Shown here: positions 1 through 9,604 of the stretch, in pieces
How the letters are laid out: each line of letters opens with the position of its first letter
How positions within the stretch are numbered: the stretch's first letter is position 1
Source of the DNA: Ciborinia camelliae
Lineage: Eukaryota > Ascomycota > Leotiomycetes > Helotiales > Sclerotiniaceae
Direction: 5' to 3'
Assembly (NCBI GenBank): GCA_025890175.1
Contig: JANPYM010000014.1
Location: 753,052 to 817,051 of the forward strand
DNA length: 64,000 nucleotides
Translations under genes and position numbers: made by a program
Notes under the pieces: model-generated
What the model saw: the letters and a program-made list of their open reading frames with translations, nothing else
What the model was told of the DNA's origin: nothing
Database searches by the model: none

Positions 1-257
1 TAGCGAATGCAGTCAAGTCCGATACAGTAAGAACATTTAAAAATAACCTCAACGATATCTCTCGACAGGTTCATCCTCCAAATGTTCAGACACCTGCCCC
101 TTTCAAGAAGAAATTGCTTCATAGTATTAAAGGAAAGACGAATGAAGGGTTTGAACTTTTCAAGACCGGGGAAAAATGGACAAAACTATACCCTGATGCT
201 TCAGTCGAATTCTTATTTAATATTTTTAGCGATATAGAATTCGATAATATTCATTAA
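1..257 (+). CDS. C-terminal end of an unidentified protein (partial)
   Basis: An open frame runs from the window edge (first full codon at 3) to TAA at 255-257 and gives 84 residues with no start codon inside the window. The composition is protein-like: charged, with KKK and KGKTNEGFELFKTGEKWTKL stretches, and it ends in DIEFDNIH. The frame is stop-free while the other frames are broken, so I read it as the last exon of a gene lying to the left. I recognise no family. It could also be a chance open frame, since 84 codons is not long in AT-rich DNA, but codon and residue use look coding. Confidence 0.5.
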   Translation, partial: ANAVKSDTVRTFKNNLNDISRQVHPPNVQTPAPFKKKLLHSIKGKTNEGFELFKTGEKWTKLYPDASVEFLFNIFSDIEFDNIH

Positions 258-695
258 AATATGTACTTAAAAATGCAATACGCTTCACCAAAGTAGGACG
301 TATAAAGAATATACCATATGCTACTCTTATTATTTATACCGTACGGCATTTTTAATGAATTTCAAAAAAGGAGATTAAGCGAGGGATCAATAGGTACTTA
401 GAAATATACATACAGCTAAGGACTATGGCTAGGGATCACGGCTAATGATTACAGCCGAGGACTACGGCTAAGAGCTACAGCCAAAGACTCCCTTCATAGA
501 TGACACTAATGTTCAAGGAAAGATACACTACTTTTAAGAAATCCTTTAAAAGACTTCAACTTTTCACAATTAGATGCGCATTATCTACAACAATATCAAT
601 CTTCATTACCTGAGCAATCCCAAACGGTCAATCTCAAAGAAACTCTTTCAAAAAAAAAGTCATCATCATCTCAATTCTCCTATTACAAAATCAGG
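258..695. other. intergenic, with 13-bp tandem repeats
   Basis: No gene is seen. AT-rich DNA holds a short degenerate tandem array at about 412-490 and then the leader of the small ORF at 696. Confidence 0.6.
412..490. repeat. degenerate 13-bp tandem repeat, about six units
   Basis: Units of about 13 bp share a core like GGACTAYGGCTA, with transitions alternating between units (for example GGACTATGGCTA, GATTACAGCC, GGACTACGGCTA, GAGCTACAGCC). Seen directly; the function is unknown. Confidence 0.7.
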
Positions 696-923
696 ATGGC
701 TACTGATAATAATCAATCTAAGATCCAAATCGAAACCAGTCAATCTTACAACGATGACAACGATATGCTAGACGACCTCAACCGTGAGCATGTGGAATCT
801 ATTCATCAGCTTAAGAGGGAAAAGGGCTGTCTTTTAAGGAAAAACGTCAATATCATCTTGGGCATCGTCTTGGTCATCGCCTTGGGCATCGCCTTGTGCA
901 TATGCCCAAGTAAACATCATTGA
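696..923 (+). CDS. small putative tail-anchored membrane protein
   Basis: This is a 75-residue ORF. Residues 1-50 are polar and acidic (many N, D, Q and E), with a helical REHVESIHQLKREKG stretch. A single hydrophobic segment (about residues 52-69, IILGIVLVIALGIALCIC) lies next to the C-terminus, as in a tail-anchored protein. The DNA of that segment is itself a short repeat (GGGCATCGYCTTG twice or more). A donor-like GTAAAC overlaps the last codons and a strong TTTCTTTCAG acceptor lies at about 1050, so the true C-terminus could be a spliced exon instead of SKHH. I recognise no family. Whether it is expressed is open. Confidence 0.35.
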   Translation: MATDNNQSKIQIETSQSYNDDNDMLDDLNREHVESIHQLKREKGCLLRKNVNIILGIVLVIALGIALCICPSKHH

Positions 924-2712
924 AAGCCCCAGCCGTGCTCATAGCTCCTAAGATTCTTCTTTGCAATCCATTTAAAAGCAATTCAATATCAGTATGTACT
1001 TTCACAGCTATTAGAATCTTCACATTCAAACACTAATTCTTTTCTTTCAGATCTACTTCGAACCTGCCAAAGCTTTCCGATCATATAACATTTACAACTT
1101 TTACAAAGGCTGTAGAATAGGTTATGGAGTTATAATTGAAGAGGATTTTTCTTTTGCTGCCTATAGGGTGCTATACAAGCTTCCTTACATAATGGCTTTA
1201 GAGTTTTGGGGATTTATTAGCTTCATTTAAAGTGGACAATAACGGAAAGAATCTCTTTAGATGAATCTAATTGATATAATTCAGATTCATTTCTTATCGA
1301 TGCATCAGAACATGTTTCTGAATATAATAGGCAGATTCTACCGTTTAGATAGTTAATAATCATCCACTTTTCAATCTATACCAGACTGCAGTCCTCGGGT
1401 AGATGATTATGGGCCAAATTTCAATTTTCGAGATGAAGATACCTTTTGTTGAACATATTGTATGGTTGTTATTACTATCGGGCTAAGTTCTATGGAATCG
1501 CTCCCATCATAGCTACCCGCTTGCAGGAAATGTTGGAAAGTTAAGTATGCAACTTGCGCAACTTTGATGGGGAATTCAGCCGGCAAGCTGGTTAACCTCC
1601 AGACCTTGTCATTCAAACTATGAAGCTCCGGTCCATGGTCTGTCTCATACCGCTAAGGTCCCCTTCCAGAGCTTGATCCGTGTAGGGAGATGGAATCTCA
1701 ATAGTAGGTATAGGTAGATAGTTGTATGCATTTGATTGACATTCCTTAGAATAAAGAAATCGATAATAGTAAAGGAAGGGTATTGTTGGTAGGAGATAAT
1801 TAGCACTAAAAAGAGATAATATTAATTAAAATAACATTAATAATATTAAGCATTACATTATTTTATTGTATATCTATATTTTGATTTTAAATTTTTGAGT
1901 TTATTAATAGAGATAGATTTATTCGATCTAGTAGGTTCTATAAATATTAGATCAAATTAGAGGATATATTGTATTACAACAGAATCAGAAGATACTTAGT
2001 AATAGTTTTTCTTTTTTTCAAACAATAATAAGACTCTAATATTAAAGCGTATATACAACTTGCAATTATAACCAAATGAGTATATTAAATTCGAATCCTA
2101 ATGGTTTTCCTTATTCCGCGTCTGTTTCTTTTGCGGGACGGAAATATACATGCATATATACAAATGATCCTTGGAACGGGAATGTGCATATGCATACATG
2201 TACATTGTCCTGCTTTTTGTTAACTTGTTTGATAGTTGAGGCATGCATTTGATTCTGCATATGGGATTCCTGTATCAATAGGGTCAAATTCCGTGGGTTG
2301 ACATTTAAAATTTAACCGCTGCTTACAGCAATCAATAACACCCGCCGATCCCTATATTTTGGCTTTTTAAAGGGGAACACCCGCGCAAATAATCCTTGTG
2401 AGCCAAACATACCTTACAATGATACGCCAACTCCGGCCACAGCATTAAGATATTAGGTAAAGTTGGCTTAAGTTTATTGATATGATAGACTTGAGTGTGA
2501 ATTAAGAACTTAATAATTATCTAGGGGCATCAACCGTTGCGTCGCCGGGGAGCGCATGCATCACAACGCCTGTAGCGTAAGTCTAGCTAGCACCAGAACT
2601 ATTCCTTGACTGTAAGTGCATGACTATTCAAGCTGCTGACTTCTTTGAAAATATATAGATCGGCTTCCATCAACCTAGTGCCAAATACAATGACAGACTG
2701 TAAGCTTTATCT
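924..2712. other. intergenic, AT-rich, no supported gene
   Basis: There is a strongly AT-rich core (about 1800-2080) of TTAATATTA-type sequence. A 69-codon minus-strand ORF at 1407-1616 has no recognisable motif and was not called. Confidence 0.5.
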
Positions 2713-3599
2713 TCAGCCTTCTTCGTTGATTGAGGAAGCCAACTGACTAGAATCCCTGTCTAGGTGGATAATATTATCTATCTAGTGTTGGATGGTGAAA
2801 ACTTTGAAAGTATATCCATTGCCATGGGTATCTCCTTGACCAACTTGTACTTTCTAAATCCCATGATAAACAGTACATGCATAAATCTCTAGTCTGACAC
2901 CTACTACTGTGTCGGGGCTGGGGGAAACATCGCCAATATATCTCGGCTGAACGTTTAACATTCGGGTCAATTTGGGATCTTTGGGTAATCCATTTTGGTC
3001 ATAGTTGAAAGGTACATCTATGGCACGCGGAAGTTAGCAAATATTTCCCAGGGTCCTGCCTAAGCCGCTTCCCAATCAATTAAACCACAGATTTTGTAAC
3101 TTTCGTTAACAATGTTATGGTAACCAAAATCCCCGTGACAAAGAGAAAAAAGGCCCTTGTTTCGAATGGAAAGTTTGCTGACTATTTCCTAGATAGCTTC
3201 TGGGAGTGACACTACTCCGCGGATGACTTCAGCAGCGTATTCGCCAGATTCTTCTAGTAATTCTTCTTCCGACTTGTCAAACTTAGCATTGGATGCCCAA
3301 GATCCGGGAGCTCGCTAGAACTTCTTGGTCATTTGTGTGATTATGGCTTTAAAGGGGAACATTATACAGAAGAGCTCGGTAATATTCTCTACATTAATAA
3401 GGGGGGAGGACCTATTGAAACGTTGAGATTTGATAAAACTTTCAGCGTCCCGCCCTAAAATGTGCTTTTGCTTTCTGCGATACGAACGTACCGAGATTGT
3501 TCTATTGATGATGGTATTATTGGAGGAGCAAGTTCGCATGGTGGGCATAATGCTAGCTCTCAGATCCCTTTCCGAAAAACCCCCCTCTTTGTCCGTCAC
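2713..3599 (-). pseudogene. decayed aminoglycoside phosphotransferase (APH) family gene
   Basis: Minus-strand translation shows the APH/choline-kinase-like catalytic core: LCHGDFGYHN (about 3143-3114; the Brenner-type HxD-x4-N motif of the family), followed by GLIDWEAA, the IDW(E/D) metal-binding region, and then GPWEIFANFRVP. Upstream SWASNAKFDKSEEELLEES also fits fungal APH proteins. The frame is broken. In-frame TAG codons lie at 3317-3315, 3191-3189 and 3062-3060, and a one-base frameshift falls just after FRVP (about 3015). Downstream homology continues to about 2713. At least two stops are compatible with CAG to TAG change, the kind of C-to-T mutation RIP makes, but that is inference. 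The 5' limit is uncertain. The family in fungi includes many uncharacterised small-molecule kinases, so no substrate can be named. Confidence 0.7.
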
Positions 3600-4377
3600 G
3601 GGTTGTTTCAGCTAAAGTATAAAATCTATGACTCCAAGAATCAAAACATGGACAATAATACTCAGCGCAATTTCAACAATAAAGAACTTCCATCGGGATC
3701 AGAACAGATTGATTACGGAATGTATACTGTTGTGGAAAAAGAGTTGTGCCAAGCCACTGTACTTAGCATTATATACCATATTCCAACAACTGTATACACA
3801 GATATCAAATTATGATATATTGAATGGGAGTATGAGATTTAGAATTTGGTTCCGAAAGGGGTATCTTTTATGGGAGACTTTACTGTCAATAACACAATAT
3901 TTCATTCTTCCTTACTTGTTCTGCAGGCTGGTCAACAACGCTTATTGCCAGATATTAGGTCTGTATATGATATGCATGCTTCTTATTTCTGTCAAGTGGG
4001 CTACCCATCCACATTAATTGTGTGCAAGTACCCCAACGGCTCTCTTCCAACTCGAATCCAAAAATCCAGTCAATGAGAAGAGATTGGAAGTTGCTAATAG
4101 AACTCTTTTTTGCCCCATTCCCTAGACCAGTGGTACTACGCAGTCCCTCAGTTCCTGGGGGGAACAATGTGGGAAATTTTGGCATTATTATCGGGATTGT
4201 TTTCTCTCTATTCTACTATCACTTCGCAAAGATAATATCTGAACAGTAACACAATCCTGGGTGTATAAGAATTGCCTACAATTCCAATTATCGATTCTTC
4301 ATTAATCAATCACAAAGAAACACACAAAACAAACACACAAAAGCAGACACCCAAAACAGACACCTACAACAATCAAC
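3600..4377. other. intergenic and leader of the next gene
   Basis: Several short overlapping plus-strand ORFs (3628-4249) lack motifs and conflict with each other. The last 100 bp before 4378 is rich in ACACAAACAC-type CA repeats, as in a fungal 5' leader. Confidence 0.45.
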
Positions 4378-5187
4378 ATGGACTATATTCTAGAACCAAT
4401 AGAATACCTCCAACGTGGCACAGCCTTACTCCGTGCCAACGAAGTTGCAGTCAATGCCATCCCTCGAAAGGATGTGCAGTATCCCCATTGGAGTATCCGC
4501 TACGTAACTGAAGCAGGCGGGCATGGCCTAGAAGATGCCGGAAGTCTCTGCAACTATGGTATTGGCGAAATTCTTGCAGACCCGCAACTTAAAATCAATG
4601 ATGAGGGTAAGCACTGGTCCAATTTCAATTTCTTCTCCAAACAAGTTGCCGATGCCAGGAACCGGAACGTTTATGTTTATCTTCATGTAGGTAGTGTGGT
4701 CACCACTTTCGTATCCGCGAGAGCACAAACAATCATCATGCTAAACTCAAGTGCGCAATCCGACATCGACATCCCAGGAGAGGATATCCCACGTCTCTAC
4801 AACAGTGAGCTCATGTATCAAGCCTGGCGCGATACCTGCATTGCTTACCAAGCTGGAGATGGGGATTCAGAAATCAAAAATTTGAAATTCATCATCCGCG
4901 CACCAATTGTTAACCTAGGAACGAACTACATGATTGAAGTCATTCTTCAGGCTCTAGGGCTCTCAGAAAAAGAGATCGTGCAGGGTCCCAGGCTCACATT
5001 CTCGTCAAGTGACGACAACGCAGATGCGTTCAAGATGTTGCTTGGAACCGACAACGGACGACCCGTCGCACGCATGTGTGCGGATCATGCAGAGAGTTTG
5101 GGCGGGAAAAAGGTGGTGAAGATTCACGTTTGGTATGAAATGCCAGAGAACATTGGGGCTTCGGCGTTGGTTTTTGAATTGGGGTAG
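4378..5187 (+). CDS. hypothetical protein, 269 aa
   Basis: A single-exon ORF starts at an ATG preceded by AATCAAC, a good fungal start context. The predicted protein is soluble, with no signal peptide or membrane segment. It has alternating strand- and helix-like stretches (for example NVYVYLHVGSVVTTF, NYMIEVILQALGL, VVKIHVWYEMPE) and a single globular look over its full length. I do not recognise the family. It stands alone between the APH pseudogene and a long gene-free region, in line with an accessory gene. The length of the open frame and the balanced composition make it very likely real. Confidence 0.7.
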   Translation: MDYILEPIEYLQRGTALLRANEVAVNAIPRKDVQYPHWSIRYVTEAGGHGLEDAGSLCNYGIGEILADPQLKINDEGKHWSNFNFFSKQVADARNRNVYVYLHVGSVVTTFVSARAQTIIMLNSSAQSDIDIPGEDIPRLYNSELMYQAWRDTCIAYQAGDGDSEIKNLKFIIRAPIVNLGTNYMIEVILQALGLSEKEIVQGPRLTFSSSDDNADAFKMLLGTDNGRPVARMCADHAESLGGKKVVKIHVWYEMPENIGASALVFELG

Positions 5188-6372
5188 GTTGTTTTATTTG
5201 TTGCGTATAAACAATTGTTGATATAAAGTAGTTCCTACATACACTAGCTCGACTAGCTCGATACACATAATAATATCAACAATAACAATACAATATATTA
5301 ATATTAAAAAATAATCGAAAGAGAGAACCTAGAGAAATGTTAATAGAATTTGAAAATGTGATATGAAATCTCAGTGACCTTAGAAAACTTAATTTTAAAT
5401 TGTGAATAATGAAGAGAGGGGACTCTCGTGCGCCGTGTGACAGGGGGGAAGGAAATGATTAGATACTCTCTAGACTATATAGGTATGTATCATTAGAAAA
5501 TATTACTTACCATTCATTTTGAGAATCAAAAGTATACCTAGATACTCTAGACATGGAGTTAACCGATATCTACAGGATACACTAGTGAAAACCAAGAATT
5601 AAGAAACGACAATCAAGAAATGAAAATAGGAAAGGGGATCGACATCTCTATCTAAACAAACTTGTAAGTTGTGGGTGTGAAAGTTAATGTTGATGAAAGA
5701 ACAATGCTTTGTTGTGTGTCTGTTTTGTAACTTGGAAGAACAATTGATGAATGACTTGAGGCAAGAACAGTTGAGGAACTTGAGGTAAGAACAGAGAACC
5801 CACTCACTATTATGGTAATTTGAAAGAATACCTAAAGATGCGAATGGTGGGATCCTGCTTAAATGAAGAAAAGTCTATATCTATATATATATAATTTCAA
5901 GTTACTACTATTGGTAGTGGTTTCAAGTTCAAGTTTATTCCAATCAATGTTATTGTTATGCGTCTAAGTGATTGTTGTAAAGATTATTGCTGAGAAATGG
6001 TGCAGATTTGGAAGTGATAATATAATGAAAGGGTATTGGGGGTTAAGACTTGTAGAGTATATCTTCAAGTCAAGTCGTTGTAGGGGTAATACGAAGATGT
6101 CGAACTTCAAGTTGAATATAGAATATCGGATGTAAATAGATTTAAACAAAAGATATCATAATCTCAACCCGTTACAATGCATCTACTATATACACATCAA
6201 CAAGCCAAAGAAAGTGAAGTAAAGTAAAAAGGGGACACTCACAAACCCCAGAATCCGATGGTTCCCCTGGCAAGCCTCGGCTAATGACCTACAAAATGCC
6301 GACGTACGGCAACCGAAATGATTCTGGCCTCTAGAGATAATCTACATATGGCTCGATAGGAGGGTACCCCTC
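5188..6372. other. intergenic, no gene seen
   Basis: AT-rich sequence with no supported ORF. Two short direct repeats of a GACTTGAGGCAAGAACAG / ACTTGAGGTAAGAACAG type lie near 5753-5794. Confidence 0.5.
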
Positions 6373-6715
6373 GTCAAACATCCCACCAAGTCGCGTCTTC
6401 TGGCGCAGTGGTTAATACAACACCTTCTGGTGGGTGGGATATTTGACACACGACACACGACAGGAAAGGATTTACCGTGGCCCCATTTCGAAGGCGCTTC
6501 AGTACGTAGCAAGGCCCCATATCGGAGGGGTCAGCTAATAAGATCCTCATCTCGGAGAGGATAGTCGACAGTATGGACCCATTTCGGAGGGTCCTGCTAA
6601 GTATGAACCCATTTCAGAGGGTCCTGCTAAGTTTGGCCCCATATCGGAGGGGCCTGCTAGTAATAAAATCCTCATATCGGAGAGGGTTTTCCCAAGCACA
6701 ATGACTTGGTTTTTT
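6373..6715 (+). ncRNA. candidate structured RNA locus (hypothesis)
   Basis: Three things line up on the plus strand. A 15-bp inverted repeat with one mismatch (6373-6387 against 6433-6447) encloses TGGCGCAGTGG (6401-6411), a match to the Pol III A-box consensus. Seven tandem hairpins follow (6479-6690). A run of six T at 6710-6715 could terminate Pol III. No canonical B box (GGTTCRANNCC) was found, so the Pol III reading is weak. There is no coding potential across the segment. The strand is assigned only from the A-box and T-run. Alternatives are a decayed mobile element or a satellite. Confidence 0.3.
6479..6690. repeat. array of seven hairpins, 30-34 bp period, constant loop and covarying stems
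   Basis: Each unit is a foldback with an 8-nt loop close to ATWTCGGA and a 6-9 bp stem. Stems are GGCCCC:GGGGTC (6513-6532), ATCCTC:GAGGAT (6543-6562), GGACCC:GGGTCC (6575-6594), GAACCC:GGGTCC (6605-6624), GGCCCC:GGGGCC (6635-6654) and AAAATCCTC:GAGGGTTTT (6665-6690). A weaker first unit starts at 6479. Several stem positions differ between units on both sides so that pairing is kept. The linkers are similar (TGCTAAGTAT type). All of this is read directly from the sequence. Confidence 0.85.
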
Positions 6716-7838
6716 GCCATTTTGGTTGTCGGTTGTTCTTTTATGATTTTTTATTCTTTACTCTATATATTATTTTTGAGGGTTTGTTGCCTTTGAAAAA
6801 GTGGAGGACGACTTAGATGTACGTGAATACCGTCATTTTCGAGAAATAAATTGAGGTTATTATGGGATTACCTTTTTGGGAAGAACTGAATAAAACTATT
6901 GGAAGTCCTAGTGCGAAGATTTGAGGGGCTTGTTACCTAGAGTACATAGTAGATCTTTAGTAAATTTATAAATGAGCTATCTCTTGCGGTCACAGGTCTA
7001 ACGAAGTATAGGTAGGTAGTTCAAAGTAAAAAAAAAGGCTCTAGATGGCCTCGCTTATTGTTGATTTTAGGTTAGTTTTAGTTTTAGCACCTACCTATAT
7101 TCATTCACACTACGCTCTTAGCATGATTCGCGTTTACTTTCCACCTCCTTCATCGAGTTATTAAAAAATCTCAATTAACGAAGCCAAAAATGGCTTGAAC
7201 TTGAAAGTCGATGCAAGAAATGCAATTGATAAATTATCCACTCCATGTCCAAGCTAGTGATGTCCTGAAAAGATAAAGTGGGCTCCTAATTGCTAGTGGG
7301 CTCAGCTTCCTATAGAATGAGATAAGTTCTTGATTCGAGGCGACGAAATGCGATGATTAGCTTATTTCTTTACTAAATCTTGACTGAAGACCTCCAATCA
7401 CTTGGCATTCAAAAGAAAAAGGAAAAGAAAATATATATCATTATAGCGAGTGGGTACTTTCCCATATGTGCATGTTGATAGAATTGAGGGGCGAGTTGGT
7501 AGAAATAATTTCAAGTTAGAATTTCAAGTTTGAGGTCTTAGGCTGTTAAAGATTTGGCTTTTATTATGCAGGCGACATGATTGGAGATTTCTTGCCAAGC
7601 TTTAAGCTCTACAATTACAGGTTGTAATACTCTGAACAATATACGATTATATTGATGATCTAGATACACAAATATTTCAATGCGAGAGGAGCACCATAGA
7701 TATATTGTCTAGAGAGGCCGAAATATTTCCGTGGAATTCACATACAGATTTGAATACCCAAAGGGTTCGTATGGCATGCCACGTCTAAATCACACCCCAC
7801 TAAAAATGCCATATATGCAATATACCAATAAAACGTCC
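6716..7838. other. intergenic, no gene seen
   Basis: Mixed AT-rich DNA. A 161-codon plus-strand ORF (7731-8216) is an antisense shadow of the ELP5 last exon. Nothing else is supported. Confidence 0.5.
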
Positions 7839-9250
7839 TCAAATCTCGTCCTCTTCATCATCGAAATCCTCCCTATCTTCCGCCCCCATCTCATAAAGAA
7901 TCTTACCCCCACTCCCAATTCCCCCCTCCTTCTGCGCATCAAAATATGGCAAGACAACATTCTCCCTATCTCTCTTTTGTTTCTCCGTCAATCCAAGACT
8001 AAACGTTACATCTCCCTCTATTCCCTCATCCCCCTTCTCATTTTGAGCCGCCGAATTATCCGATATTTCAGGAGCAGCGAAAGATGGGTGTTCATCGAGG
8101 AGTTGAACGGTTCCGAGATCTTTGGTTGTTGGAGAAGATATGTGGTGTGGAGGTGGTGTGTAGATAAAAGTCTCGCGAATTCCGCGACCGGATTTCCGAC
8201 GCAGTTCGAGGGTTAGGACGATTTCCCCATTTTTCGCTTCTGCAGTGACACCATTTGAAAATCCCATGATGACACCTTCTTTTCCTTCAGCAATGCCAAA
8301 CTCGGGTTCTCGGGAGGACTTGTCGCGAGCCCGCTTGCGAGCCAGTTCGTGGGTGAAATTGTGGGGTTCAATGATGGCGGTTGCGAGGTAGAGAAGTGTT
8401 GTTAAGGGGGTAGGAGTGTAGGGGTTGATGTTTGTGGAGGCGGGTGGGAGAGAGATGTCAAGGTGGTAAGTGCAGAGGAGAGAGATTGTGGGGTGGATGA
8501 TGAGGGAGGAGAGGAAGGGAGAGAGGTGGTTTGGGTGGGTTGTGAGAGAATAGAGATTATCGATTATGAGGAGGGTTTCTGGGCTTGTGTTAGTTGACGT
8601 ATCTGCCTACTATCGGGGTGGTAGAAGAGGGCCGAACATACTTTGTTGAGATGCTGACGGGGGAGTTGTAGGTGAAGGTAGATGCGCAACAATTTCTCGG
8701 CGAAGCTGGGAAAGTGGTTTGCTATGGGCTGAGATGAAAACATCTGGCGTGAAAGCGAGGCGTTTCTGAAGCGTGGAGAATGATATAAAGACGACCTTCG
8801 ATTTTGAGATCTGAAAATTTTGGTCAGCATGATTATCGATGAGCAAGAAAGTAAAAATTCTAGTAAAACAAGACCCAAAACCAAAACATCGAGATACATG
8901 ACGTCAAAATAGATTCACGTGATCATCCAACCTTTTCGCCTCACGAGAACTACTCGCACACACCATTCATCCATCATATTATCCTCGCCCACATCTCGCC
9001 CGCCCCCATTCCATCCTCATCCTCCCTGCCAGGAAAAAAAAGAGAGAAATGCGCAAGAAAAAGAAAAGAAAAACCTCCCCAGCAAACTCACCAAAGCCCT
9101 CCTCCAAAACTCCTTCACAATCGGTTTCCCACTCTGCTCCAACGTATCCAAGACCAAGGTAAAAGGACTCGCTCCATCTCTCAGATTCAATAATTTCTGA
9201 AAGAGTAACGTATTATGTGTTCTTCTTTGTTGGAGGGGTGAGGGCGCCAT
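7839..9250 (-). CDS. ELP5: Elongator complex subunit Elp5 (Iki1)
   Basis: Three exons, 9250-9092, 8810-8642 and 8578-7839, give 355 aa. Intron 1 has GTGAGT and TTTTCAG with a GCTGAC branch; intron 2 has GTATGT and GCCCAG with CTAAC. The N-terminus (HNTLLFQKLLNLRDGASPFTLVLD) and the KTLLIIDNLYSLTTHP strand, in the place of a degenerate Walker B/RecA-like core, fit the Elp5 family. The C-terminus is acidic and ends in DDEEDEI. By family knowledge Elp5 is one of the three RecA-fold subunits of the Elp456 ring, which binds tRNA and helps Elongator place the cm5 group on wobble uridines. The long tail after about residue 240 (TPPPHHISSP onward) looks disordered. The exon structure is inferred. The family call rests on the N-terminal and central motifs. 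Confidence 0.7.
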
Positions 9251-9604
9251 TGTTGTCTTTTCCGTGTGTGAATTTTGTGGTGGATGAATTGTGTGAAATG
9301 GATGATGTAAGAAATATGATGAGTCTTATGTAGCGTAGCGGGGCGGAACTATAGCAAATGCTAGTGTAGCGGGGGAGTAAAGTTTTTTCTATCTTAATAA
9401 TAAAGGATTGGTGGGGGCGGGGTAAATTTTGGATTTTGGACTTTGGATCTTGGGGAAACGTGATCTGATTAATTCCAAGATTTTTTTATTGGGTTGGATT
9501 TATATCATGACCGGTATCGGTATCTAAATGTGTATTATTCTCTTCGTATTTTACATTATTTTTTCCCGCTCAAACAGATACAGAAAATAGTAAGAGATGA
9601 TCAC
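9251..9604. other. intergenic between ELP5 and the duplicated segment
   Basis: ELP5 promoter region, with no further features recognised. An ORF beginning at 9494 runs into the duplicated block and has no motif. Confidence 0.5.

Noticed and set aside
6479..6690. CRISPR array
   Set aside because: Regular spacing was considered, but this is a eukaryotic genome, the linkers are similar rather than unique spacers, and no cas genes are present.
7731..8216. 161-codon plus-strand ORF
   Set aside because: Antisense shadow of the last ELP5 exon.
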